From contig JANJXV010000192.1 in NCBI GenBank assembly GCA_024803745.1, forward strand, positions 124,001 to 188,000: a stretch of DNA of 64,000 bases, written 5' to 3'. A program made the position numbers and the translations under genes. The notes under the pieces were generated by a model. The model had not been told where the DNA came from. It did no database searches and saw only the letters and a list, made by a program, of their open reading frames with translations. Source of the stretch: Megascapheus bottae (lineage: Eukaryota; Chordata; Mammalia; Rodentia; Geomyidae). Below, piece after piece: positions 1 to 11,800 of this stretch. The first letter of the stretch is position 1, and each line of letters starts with the position of its first letter.

Positions 1-2451
1 TGTATGCGTCGTCATTTCTTGTACCACAAGCAACTTCAATGTATATGGTGTTAGTTCTTGGACGTTTTCATCCAGTGTAATGCTTACTGGATTTTGCCAT
101 TCAAATTTCTACGGCATTGCTCTTTCTGCTAAGCGGGGTATTAATTATATGCTTCCTCGTTTAAATTCAGTGTACCAACTTTTATTTCGTCGTGGTCTCT
201 GCGCAGGTACAAGGGAGACTGTACTTCCACCGAGTTTGCTCTATCTCCTAGAGTTGTTCTTGTGAACGTGCTCATTTCTTTGACCACCAGCAACTTCAAG
301 GTATCTCGTGTTACTTCTTTGAGGATTTCATCCAGTGTAATTGGTACTGGATTTTGCCGTTGAGCTTGCTACGGAATTGTTCGATCTGCTAAGATCGTTT
401 TTGTCTAAGCGGGGTATTATATTTTCCCCCACGGCATCTTCAGTTGTATCTGCTTCAGTGTACTTTGTTTTATATCTGCCTGGTCTGTGAGCAAGTACAA
501 TGGGGACCCTACTGCCACCGACAATGCTCTATCTGCTAGGAGTTGTTCGGTTAGCGTGGTCGTTCATTGTCCCCTAAGCAACTTCAAGGTGTCTGCTTTA
601 ACTTCTTGGAAGATTTCATCCTGGGTAATGGATACTGTATTTTGCCGTTGCACCTCTTACGGCCTTGCTCTTTCTGCTGAGGACCCTATTATCTAATCGG
701 GATATTTTATCCTTCCTCGTTCAACTTCAGTGTACCAGCTTTTATTTCGTCGTGGTCTCTGAGCAGGTACAAGGGAGAGTGTACTTCGACCGAGTTTGCT
801 CTATCTCCTAGAGTTGTTCTAGTGAACGTGCTCATTTCTTGTACCACAAGCAAGTTCAATGTTTTAGTTCTTGGACGTTTTCATCCAGTGTAATGCTTAC
901 TGGATTTTGCCATTCAAATTTCTACGGCATTGCTCTTTCTGCTAGGCGGGGTATTATATGCTTCCTCGTTCAACTTCAGTGTACCAGCTTTTATTTCGTT
1001 GTTGTCTCTGAGCAGGTACAAGGGAGACTGTACTTCCACCGAGTTTGCTCTATCTCCTAGAGTTGTTCTTGTGAACGTGCTCATTTCTTTGACCACAAGC
1101 AACTTCAAGGTATCTCGTGTTACTTCTTTGAGGATTTCATCCAGTGTAATTGGTACTGGATTTTGCCGTTGAACTTCCTACCGAATTGTTCGATCTGCTA
1201 AGATCGTTTTTGTCTGAGCGGGGTATTTTATTTTTTCCCCTGTACCTTCAGTGTATCTGCTTTTATTTCAGCGTGGTGCTTCATGTCGTACAACGGAGAC
1301 GGAGGTACCATTGACATTGCTTTAACTTCTTGGAAGATTTCATCGTAGGTAATGGATACTGTATTTTGCTGTTGAATCTCCTACGGCATTACTCTTTCTG
1401 CTGAGGACCCTCTTGTCTAATCGGGTTATTTTATTCTTCCTCGTTCAACTTCAGTGTACCTGCTTTTATTTCTGCGTGGTGCTTCGTCATGTACAACGGA
1501 GACTGAACTACCATTGACCATTGTTGTATCTAGTATCATTTGTTCGGTGTAAACCTGGGCATTTCTGCTTCCCCAAGTAACTTCAATGTATCTCCTTTCA
1601 CTTCCTGGAGGTTTTCATAGAGTGTCATGGATTTTACTGTTGCAGTCCCTACTGCATTGCTCTTTCTACTAACAACCTTCTTGTCTAAGTTGGGTATTTT
1701 ATTCTTCGTCTTTCAACTTCAGTGTACCAGCTTTTATTTCGTCGTGGTCCCTGAGCAGGTACAAGGGAGAGTGTGCTTCCACCGAGATTGCTCTATCTCC
1801 TAGAGTTGTTCTTGTGAACGTGGTCATTTCTTTGAACACCAGCAACTTCAATGTATCTCGTTACTTCGAGGATTTCATTCAGTGTAATTGTTACTGGATT
1901 TTGAAGTAGGGCTTCCTACGGAATTGTTCGATCTGCTAAGATCGTTTTTGTCTAAGCGGGGTATTATATTTCCACTCCCTGCACCTTCAGTATATCTGCT
2001 TCAGTGTACTTTGTTTTATATCTGCCTGGTCTGTGGGCAAGTACAATGGGGACCCTACTGCCACCGACCATGCTCTATCTGCTAGGAGTTGTTCGGTTAG
2101 CGTGGTCGTTCATTGTCCCCTAAGCAGCTTCAAGGTGTCTGCTTTAACTTCTTGGAAGATTTCATCCTGGGTAATGGATACTGTATTTTGCCGTTGCACC
2201 TCCTATGGCATTGCTCTTTCTGCTGAGGAACCTCTCCCTGAACCTTCAGTATATCTTCTTCAGTGTACTTTGTTTTATATCTGCCAGGTCTGTGAGCAAG
2301 TACAATGGGGACCATACTGCCACCGACAATGCTCTATCTGCTAGGAGTTGTCCGTTTAACGTGGTCGTTCATTGTCCCCTAAGAAACTTCAAGGTGTCTG
2401 CTTTTACCTCTTGGAAGATTTCATCGTGGGTAATGGATACTGTATTTTTCC
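1..2451 (+). repeat. Satellite block 1, ~268-bp monomers
   Basis: Head-to-tail degenerate monomers recur every 262-273 bp. The recurring landmark AACTTCAGTGTACC (or a variant) is seen near 971, 1244, 1718 and 1985. Monomer subtypes differ by diagnostic variants, and some monomers are shortened. The block at 1-480 recurs almost unchanged at 2727-3206, and 1321-2100 recurs at about 3798-4577, so monomers are arranged in a higher-order repeat of about 2.5-2.7 kb. Short open frames of 60-105 codons on both strands follow the monomer period and are taken as by-products. I do not recognise the satellite family. Confidence 0.9.
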
Positions 2452-2569
2452 TAGGGTTAGGTTTAGGGTTAGGGTTACTGTTAGGGATAGGTTTAGGGTT
2501 AGGGTTAGGGTTAGGGTAATTAGTGTTAGGGTAAGGGTAAGGTTTAAGGTTAGGGTTAGGGTTACGGTT
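2452..2569 (+). repeat. Short interstitial telomere-like (TTAGGG)n tract
   Basis: About 118 bp of degenerate TTAGGG hexamers with the G-rich strand on +. It replaces about 19 bp of a satellite monomer. The left flank ends TGTATTTTTCC and the right flank resumes TGCTCTTTCTGCTGAGGAAC. Variants such as GTTACTG, GGGATAGG and GTAAGG show age or relaxed upkeep. The same junctions recur around the 5.6-kb tract further right. Confidence 0.95.
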
Positions 2570-5500
2570 TGCTCTTTCTGCTGAGGAACTTCTTGTCTAA
2601 TCGGGATATTTCATCCTTCCTCGTTCAACTTTAGTGTACCTACTTTTATTTCTGCGTGGTGCTTCATCGACTACAACCGAGACAGTACTACCACTCATAT
2701 AGCTCTATCTGCTAAGAGGTGTTCTGTGTATGCGTCGTCATTTCTTGTACCACAAGCAACTTCAATGTATATGGTGTTAGTTCTTGGACGTTTTCATCCA
2801 GTGTAATGCTTACTGGATTTTGCCATTCAAATTTCTACGGCATTGCTCTTTCTGCTAAGCGGGGTATTAATTATATGCTTCCTCGTTTAAATTCAGTGTA
2901 CCAACTTTTATTTCGTCGTGGTCTCTGCGCAGGTACAAGGGAGACTGTACTTCCACCGAGTTTGCTCTATCTCCTAGAGTTGTTCTTGTGAACGTGCTCA
3001 TTTCTTTGACCACCAGCAACTTCAAGGTATCTCGTGTTACTTCTTTGAGGATTTCATCCAGTGTAATTGGTACTGGATTTTGCCGTTGAGCTTGCTACGG
3101 AATTGTTCGATCTGCTAAGATCGTTTTTGTCTAAGCGGGGTATTATATTTTCCCCCACGGCATCTTCAGTTGTATCTGCTTCAGTGTACCTGCTTTTATT
3201 GCTGCGTGGTGCGTGAGCAAGTACAATGGGGAATCTACTGCTACCGACAATGCTCTATCTGCTAGGAGTTGTTCTGTTAACGTGGTCGTTCACTGTCCCC
3301 TAAGCAGCTTCAAGGTGTCTGCTTTTACTTCTTGGAAGATTTCATCCTGGGTAATGGATGCTGTGTTTTGCCGTTGTACCTCCTACGGCATTGCTCTTTC
3401 TGCTGAGGACCCTAAAATCTAATGGGGATATTTTATCCTTCCTCGTTCAACTTCAGTGTACCAGCTTTTATTTCGTCGTGGTTTCGGAGCAGGTACAAGG
3501 GAGACTGTACTTCCACCGAGTTTCTTCTATCTCCTAGAGTTGTTCTTGTGAACGTGCTCATTTCTTTGACCACAAGCAACTTCTATGTATCTCGAGTTAC
3601 TTCTTCTAGGATTTCATCCAGTGTAATTGGTACTGGATTTTGCCGTTGAACTTCCTACCGAATTGTTCGATCTGCTAAGATCGTTTTTGTCTGAGCGGGG
3701 TATTTTATTTTTTCCCCTGTACCTTCAGTGTATCTGCTTTTATTTCAGCGTGGTGCTTCATCTCGTACAACGGAGACGGAGCTACCATTGACATTGCTTT
3801 AACTTCTTGGAAGATTTCATCGTAGGTAATGGATACTGTATTTTGCTGTTGAATCTCCTACGGCATTACTCTTTCTGCTGAGGACCCTCTTGTCTAATCG
3901 GGTTATTTTATTCTTCCTCGTTCAACTTCAGTGTACCTGCTTTTATTTCTGCGTGGTGCTTCGTCATGTACAACGGAGACTGAACTACCATTGACATTGT
4001 TGTATCTAGTATCATTTGTTCGGTGTAAACCTGGGCATTTCTGCTTCCCCAAGTAACTTCAATGTATCTCCTTTCACTTCCTGGAGGTTTTCATAGAGTG
4101 TCATGGATTTTACTGTTGCAGTCCCTACTGCATTGCTCTTTCTACTAACAACCTTCTTGTCTAAGTTGGGTGTTTTATTCTTCGTCTTTCAACTTCAGTG
4201 TACCAGCTTTTATTTCGTCGTGGTCCCTGAGCAGGTACAAGGGAGAGTGTGCTTCCACCGAGATTGCTCTATCTCCTAGAGTTGTTCTTGTGAACGTGGT
4301 CATTTCTTTGAACACCAGCAACTTCAATGTATCTCGTTACTTCGAGGATTTCATTCAGTGTAATTGTTACTGGATTTTGAAGTAGGGCTTCCTACGGAAT
4401 TTTTCGATCTGCTAAGATTGTTTTTGTCTAAGCGGGGTATTATATTTCCACTCCCTGCACCTTCAGTATATCTGCTTCAGTGTACTTTGTTTTATATCTG
4501 CCTGGTCTGTGAGCAAGTACAATGGGGACCCTACTGCCACCGACAATGCTCTATCTGCTAGGAGTTGTTCGGTTAGCGTGGTCGTTCATTGTCCCCTAAG
4601 CAACTTCAAGGTGTCATCCTGGGTAATGGATACCGTATTTTGCCGTTGCACATCTTACGGCATTGCTCTTTCTGCTGAGGACCCTATTATCTAATCGGGA
4701 TATTTTATCCTTGCTCGTTCAACTTCAGTGTACCAGCTTTTATTTCGTCGTGGTCTCTGAGCAGGTACAAGGGAGACTGTACTTCGACCGAGTTTGCTCT
4801 ATCTCCTAGAGTTGTTCTAGTGAACGTGCTCATTTCTTTGACCACAAGCAACTTCAATGTATCTCGTGTTACTTCGAGTATTTCATCCAGTGTAATTGGT
4901 ACTGGATTTTTGCCGTTGAACTTCCTACGGAATTGTTCGATCTGCTAAGATCGTTTTTGTCTAAGCGGGGTATTTTATTTTTCCCCCTGTACCTTCAGTG
5001 TATCTGCTTTTATTTCAGCGTTGTTCTTCATCTTTTACAACGGAGACGGAGCAACCATTGACATTGCTCTATCTAGTATGATTTGTTCCGGGTAAATGGT
5101 CATTTCTTCTACCACAAGTAACATCAATGTATCTCGTTTCACTCCTGGAGGTTTTCATAGAGTGTCATGGATGCTGGATTTTGCCGGGGCAGTCAATATG
5201 GCATTGCTCTTTCTGCTGGGAACCTTCTTGTCTTAGCGGGGCATTTTCTTCTTCCTCGTTCAAACTGGATTTTGCCGTTGAGCTTCCTACGGAATTGTTC
5301 GATCTGGTAAGATCGTTTTTGTCTAAGCGTGCTATTATATTTCCCCCCCTGTACCTTTAGTGTATCTGCTTCAGTGTACCTGCTTTTATTGCTGCTCGGT
5401 GCGTGAGCAAGTACAATGGGGAGTCTACTGCCACCGACAATGCTCTATCTGCTAGGAGTTGTTCTGTTAACGTGGTCGTTCATTTTCCCCTAAGCAGCTT

Positions 5501-8500
5501 CAAGGTGTCTGCTTTTACTTCTTGGAAGATTTCATCCTGGGTAATGGATGCTGTGTTTTGCCGTTGTACCTCCTACGGCATTGCTCTTTCTGCTGAGGAA
5601 CCTATTATCTAATGGGGATATTTTATCCTTCCTCGTTCAACTTCAGTGTACCAGCTTTTATTTCGTCGTGGTTTCTGAGCAGGTACAAGGGAGACTGTAC
5701 TTCCACCGAGTTTCTTCTATCTCCTAGAGTTGTTCTTGTGAACGTGCTCATTTCTTTGACCACAAGCAACTTCTATGTATCTCGTGTTACATCTTCGGGG
5801 ATTTCATCCAGTGTAATTGGTACTGGATTTTGCCGTTGAACTTCCTACGGAATTGTTCGATCTGCTAAGATCGTTTTTGTCTAAGCGGGGTATTGTATTT
5901 TTTCCCCTGTACCTTCAGTGTATCTGCTTTTATTTCAGCGTGGTGCTTCATCTCGTACAACGGAGACGGAGCTACCATTGACATTGCTCTATCTAGTATG
6001 ATTTGTTCTGTGTAAACCTGGTCATTTCTTCTATCACAAGTAACTTCAATGTATCTCGTTTCACTCCTGGAGGTTTTCATAGAGTGTCATGGATGCTGGA
6101 TTTTGCCGGTGCACTAAATACGGCATTGCTCTTTCTGCTGGGAACCTTCTTGTCTTAGCGGGGCATTTTCTTCTTCCTCGTTCAAACTGGATTTTGCCGT
6201 TGAGCTTCCTACGGAATTGTTCGATCTGCTAAGATCGTTTTTGTCTAAGCGGGTCATTATATTTCCACTCCCTGCACCTTCAGTATATCTGCTTCAGTGT
6301 ACTTTGTTTTATATCTGCCTGGTCTGTGGGCAAGTACAATGGGGACCCTACTGCCACCGACAATGCTCTATCTGCTAGGAGTTGTTCGGTTAGCGTGGTC
6401 ATTCATTGTCCCCTAAGCAACTTCAAGGTGCCTGCTTTAACTTCTTGGAAGATTTCATCCTGGGGAATGGATACTGTATTTTGCCGTTGCACCTCTTACG
6501 GCATTGCTCTTTCTGCTGAGGACCCTATTATCTAATCGGGATATTTTATCCTTCCTCGTTCAACTTCAGTGTACCAGCTTTTATTTCGTCGTGGTCTCTG
6601 AGCAGGTACAAGGGAGACTGTACTTCGACCGAGTTTGCTCTATCTCCTAGAGTTGTTCTTGTGAACGTGCTCATTTCTTTGACCACAAGCAACTTCTATG
6701 TATCTCGTGTTACTTCTTCGAGGATTTCATCCAGTGTAATTGGTACTGGATTTTGCCGTTGAACTTCCTAGGGAATCGTTCGATCTGCTAAGATCGTTTT
6801 TGTCTAAGAGGGGTATTGTATTTTTCCCCCTGTACCTTCAGTGTATCTGCTTTTATTTTAGCGTGGTGCTTCATCTTGTACAAGGGAGACGGAGCTACCA
6901 TTGACATTGCTCTATCTAGTATGATTTGTTCTGTGTAAACCTGGTCATTTCTTCTACCACAAGTAACTTCAATGTATCTCGTTTCACTCCTGGAGGTTTT
7001 CATAGAGTGTCATGGATGCTGGATTTTGCCGGTGCACTCAATACGGCATTGCTCTTTCTGCTGGGAACCTTCTTGTCTTAGCGGGGCATTTTCTTCTTCC
7101 TCGTTCAAACTGGATTTTTCCGTTGAGCTTCCTACGGAATTGTTCGATCTGCTAAGATCGTTTTTGTCTAAGCGGGGTATTTTCTTTTCCCCCCTGTACC
7201 TTCAGTGTATCTGCTTTTATTTTAGCGTGGTGCTTCATCTTGTACAATGGAGACGGAGCTACCATTGACATTGCTCTATCTAGTATGATTTGTTCTGTGT
7301 AAACCTGGTCATTTCTTCTCCCACAAGTAACTTCAATGTATCTCGTTTCACTTCCTGGAGGTTTTCATAGATTGTCATGGATGATGGATTTTGCCTGTGC
7401 AGTAAATACGGCATTGCTCTTTCGGTTGGGAACCTTCTTGTCTTAGCGGGGCATTTTCTTCTTCCTCGTTCAAACTGGATTTTGCCGTTGAGCTTCCTAC
7501 AGAATTGTTCGATCTGCTAAGATGGTTTTTGTCTAAGCGGGGTATTATATTCCCCCCCCTGCACCTTCACTGTATCTGCTTCAGTGTACCTGGTTTTATG
7601 GGGACCCTACTGCCACCGACAATGCTCTATCTGCTAGGAGTTGTTCTGTTAAGGTGGTCGTTCATTGTCCCCTAAGCAGCTTCAAGGTGTCTGCTTTAAC
7701 TTCTTGGAAGATTCCACCCTTGGTAATGGATAGTGTATTTTGCCGTTGAACCTCCTACGGTATTACTCTTTCTGCTGAGAACCCTCTTGTCTCATCGGGT
7801 TATTTTATTCTTCCTCGTTCAACTTCAGTGTACTTGCTTTTATTTCGGCGTGGTGCTTCATCAAGTACAAGGGAGACAGAACTACCATTGACATTGTTCT
7901 GTCTAGTATCATTTGTTCTGTGTAAACCTGGGCATTTCTGCTACCCCAAGTAACTTCAATGTATCTCGTTTCACTTCGTGGAGGTTTTCATAGAGGTTCA
8001 TGGATTTTGCTGTTGCACTCCCTACGGCATTGCTCTTCCTGGTGAGGAACCTCTTGTCTAATAGGGATATTTTATCCTTCCTCGTTCAACTTCAGTGTAC
8101 CTGCTTTTATTTCTGCGTGGTGCTTCATCCATTACAACCGAGATAGTACTACCACTCATATAGCTCTATCTGCTAAGAGTTGTTCTGTGTAAGCGTGGTC
8201 ATTTCTTCTGCCTCAAGCAACTTCAAAGTATCTGGTGTTAGTTCTTGGACGTTTTCATCCAGTGTAATGCTTACTGGATTTTGCCATTCAAATTTCTACG
8301 GCATTGCTCTTTCTTCTAAGCGGGGTATTATATGCTTCCGCGTTCAACTTCAGTGTACCAGCTTTTATTTCGTCGTGGTCTCTGAGGGAGACTGTACTTC
8401 CACCGAGATTGCTCTATCTCCTAGAGTTCTTGTGAAGGTAGTAATTTCTTTGACCACCAGCAACTTCAGTGTATCTCATGGTACTTCTTCGAGGATGTCA

Positions 8501-8814
8501 TCCATTGTAATTGGTACTGGATTTTGCTGTTGAACTTCCTACGGAATTGTTCGATCTGCTAAGATCGTTTTTGTCTAAGCGGGGTATTATATTTCCACCC
8601 CCTGCACCTTCAGTGTATCTGCTTCAGTGTACCCGGTTTTATATCTGCCTGGTCTCTGAGCAAGTGCAATGGGGACCCTACTGCCACCGACAATGCTCTA
8701 TCTGCTGGAGTTGTACGGTTAACGTGGTCGTTCATTTTCCCCTAAGCAGCTTCAAGGTGTCTCCTTTTATTTCTTGGAAGATTTCATCCTGGGTAATGGA
8801 TACTGTATTTTGCC
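2570..8814 (+). repeat. Satellite block 2, ~268-bp monomers with higher-order structure
   Basis: This is the same monomer family as block 1. Landmarks at 3924, 4191, 4459 and 4721 give spacings of 267, 268 and 262 bp. A second higher-order layer is seen where the segment near 5865-6080 recurs at 6788-7003 (923-bp offset) with few changes. Many monomers carry the 16-bp inverted repeat CGATCTGCTAAGATCG just upstream of the GTCTAAGCGGGGTAT segment. There is no gene-like feature beyond short frames that repeat with the monomer. Confidence 0.9.
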
Positions 8815-11800
8815 TAGGGTTTGGGTTAGGGTTAGGGTTAGGGTTAGGGTTAGGGTTAGGGTTAGCGTTAGAGTTAGGGTTACGGTTAGGGTTAGGGTTC
8901 GGGTTAGGTTTAGGGTTAGGGTTAGGGTGAGGGTTAGGGTTAGCATTAGGGTTAGGTTTAGGGTTAAGGTTAGGGTTAGGGTTAGCTTTAGGGTTAGGGT
9001 TAGGGTTAGGGTTAGGGAAACGGTTAGGGTTAGGTTTAGGGTTAGCTTTAGGGTTAGGGTTAGGGTTAGGGAAACTGTTAGGGTTAGGGTTAGGGTTAGT
9101 GTTAGGGAAACGGTTAGGGTTAGGGTTAGGCTTAGGGTTAGCTTTAGGGTTAGGGTTACGGTTAGGGTTAGGTTAATGGTTAGGGTTAGGGTTAGGTTTA
9201 GGGTTAGGGTTAGGTTTAAGGTTAGCTTTAGGGTTAGGGTTAGGGTGAGGTTTAGGGTTACGGTTAGGGTTAGCGTTAGGGTTAGCGTTAGGGTTGGGGT
9301 TAGGGTTAGTTTTAGCCTTAGCTTTATGGTTAGGGTTAGGGTTACTATTAGTGTTAGGGAAACGGTTAGGGTTAGAGTTAGGGTTAGGGAAAAGGTTAGG
9401 GTTAGCTTTAGGGTTAGGGTTAGGATTAGGGTTAGTGTTAGCGTTAGGGTTAGGGTTAGGGAAACGGTTAGGGTTAGGGTTTGGGTTAGGGTTAGCTTTA
9501 GGGTTAGGTTTAGGGTTAGGGATAGGGTTAGCTTTAGGGTTAGGGTTAGGGTTAGGGTTAGCGTTAAGGTTAGGGTTAGGGAAACGGTTAGGGTTAGGGT
9601 TAGGGTTAGCTTTAGGGTTAGGGTTAGGGTTAGGGTTAGGGTTAGCTTTAGGGTTAGGGTAAGGGTTAGGGTTAGGGTTAGGGTAAGGGTTAGGGTTAGG
9701 GAAACGGTGAGGGTTAGGGTTAGGGTTAGGGAAAAGGTTAGGGTTAGGGGTAAGGTTAGGGTTAGGGTTAGGGTTAGGGAAACGGTTAGGGTTAGGTTTA
9801 CGGTTAGGGTTAGCTTTAGGTTTAGGGTTAGGGTTACGGTTAGGGTTAGGGAAACGGTTAGGGTTAGGGTTAGGGTTAGGGTTAGGGAAACGGTTAGGGT
9901 TAGGGTTAGGATTAGGGTTAGCTTTAGGTTTAGGGTTAGGGTTACGGTTAGGGTTAGGGAAACGGTTAGGGTTAGGGTTAGGGTTAGGGTAAGGGTTAGG
10001 GTTAGGGAAACGGTGAGGGTTAGGGTCAGGGTTAGGGTTAGCTTTAGGGTTAGGGATAGGGTTAGGGTTAGCGAAACTGTTATGGTTAGGTTTAGGGTTA
10101 GGGTTAGGTTTAGGGAAACGGTTAGGCTTAGGGTTAGCTTTAGGGTTAGCTTTAGGGTTACGGTTAGGGTTAGGGAAACGGTTAGGGTTAGGGTTAGGGC
10201 TAGGGTAAGGGTTAGGGTTAGGGAAACGGTGAGGGTTAGCGTTAGGTTTAGGGTTAGGGTTAGGGAAACAGTTAGGGTTAGGGTTAAGGTTAGGGTTAGG
10301 GTTAGGTTTAGGGAAACGGTTAGGGTTAGGGTTAGGGTTAGCTTTAGGCTTAGGGTTAGGGTTAGGGTTAGCGAAACGGTTAGGGTTAGGGTTAGGGTTA
10401 GGGTTAGGGTTAGGGTTAGGGTTAAGTTTAGGGTTAGGGTTAGGGTTAAGGTTAGGGTTAGGGTTAGGGTTGGGGAAACGGTTAGGGTTATGGTTAGGGT
10501 TAGGGTTAGCTTTAGGGTTAGGGTTAGGGTTAGGGTTAGCGAAACGGTTAGGGTTAGGTTTAGGTTTAGGGTGAGGTTTAGGGAAACGGTTAGGGATAGG
10601 GGTAGGGTTAGGGTTAGATTTAGGGTTACGGTTAGGGTTAGGGTTAGGGAAACGGTTAGGGTTAGGGTTAGGGTTAGGGTAAGTGTTAGGGTTAGGGAAA
10701 CGGTGAGGGTTAGGGTTAGGGTTAGGGTTAGGGTTGGGGAAACGGTTAGGGTTATGGTTAGGGTTAGGGTTAGCTTTAGGGTTAGGGTTAGGGTTAGCGA
10801 AACGGTTAGGGTTAGGTTTAGGTTTAGGGTGAGGTTTAGGGAAACGGTTAGGGATAGGGGTAGGGTTAGGGTTAGATTTAGGGTTAGGGTTAGGGTTAGG
10901 GTTAGGGTTAGGGAAACGGTTAGGGTTAGGGTTAGGGTTAGGGTAAGTGTTAGGGTTAGGGAAACGGTGAGGGTTAGGGTTAGGGTTAGGGTTAGCTTTA
11001 GGGTTAGGGTTAGGGTTAGGGTTAGCGAAACGGTTAGGGTTAGGTTTAGGGTTAGGGTTAGGTTTAGGGAAACGGTTAGGGTTAGGGTTAGGGTTAGGGT
11101 TAGTTTAGGGTTAGGGTTAGGGTTAGGGTTAGGGTTAGGGAAACGGTTAGGTTTAGGGTTAAGTTTAGGGTTAGGGTTAGGGTTAGGGAAACGGTTAGGG
11201 TTAGGGTTAGGGTTAGGGTTAGCTTTAGGGTTAGAGTTAGGGTTAGGGTTAGCGAAACTGTTAGGGTTAGGTTTAGGGTTAGGGTTAGGTTTAGGGAAAC
11301 GGTTAGGGTTAGGGATAGGGTTAGCGTTAGCTTTAGGGTTAGGTTTAGGGTTACGGTTAGGGTTAGGGAAACGGGTAGGGTTAGGGTTAGGATTAGGGTA
11401 AGGGTTAGGGTTAGGGAAACGGTGAGGGTTAGGGTTAGGGTTAGGGAAACGGTTAGGTTTAGGGTTAGGGTTAGCGTTAGGGTTAGGGTTAGTGTTAGGG
11501 AAACGGTTAGGCTTAGGGTTAGGGTTAGGGTTAGCTTTAGGGTTAGGTTTAGGGTTACGGTTAGGGTTAGGGAAACGGTTAGGGTTAGGGTTAGGGTTAG
11601 GGTAAGGGTTAGGGTTAGGGAAACGGTGAGGGTTAGTGTTAGGTTTAGGGTTAGGGTTAGGGAAACGGTTAGGGTTAGGGTTAAGGTTAGGTTTAGGGTT
11701 AGGTTTAGGGAAACGGTTAGGGTTAGGGTTAGCTTTAGGCTTAGGGTTAGGGTTAGCGAAACGGTTACGGTTAGGGTTAGGGTTAGGGTTAGCTTTAGGG

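Noticed and set aside
8774..11401. An 875-codon open frame and others of 642 and 240 codons in the telomere-like array
   Set aside because: They are translations of TTAGGG in its two stop-free + frames (Arg-Val and Leu-Gly repeats). There is no start context, codon bias or domain.
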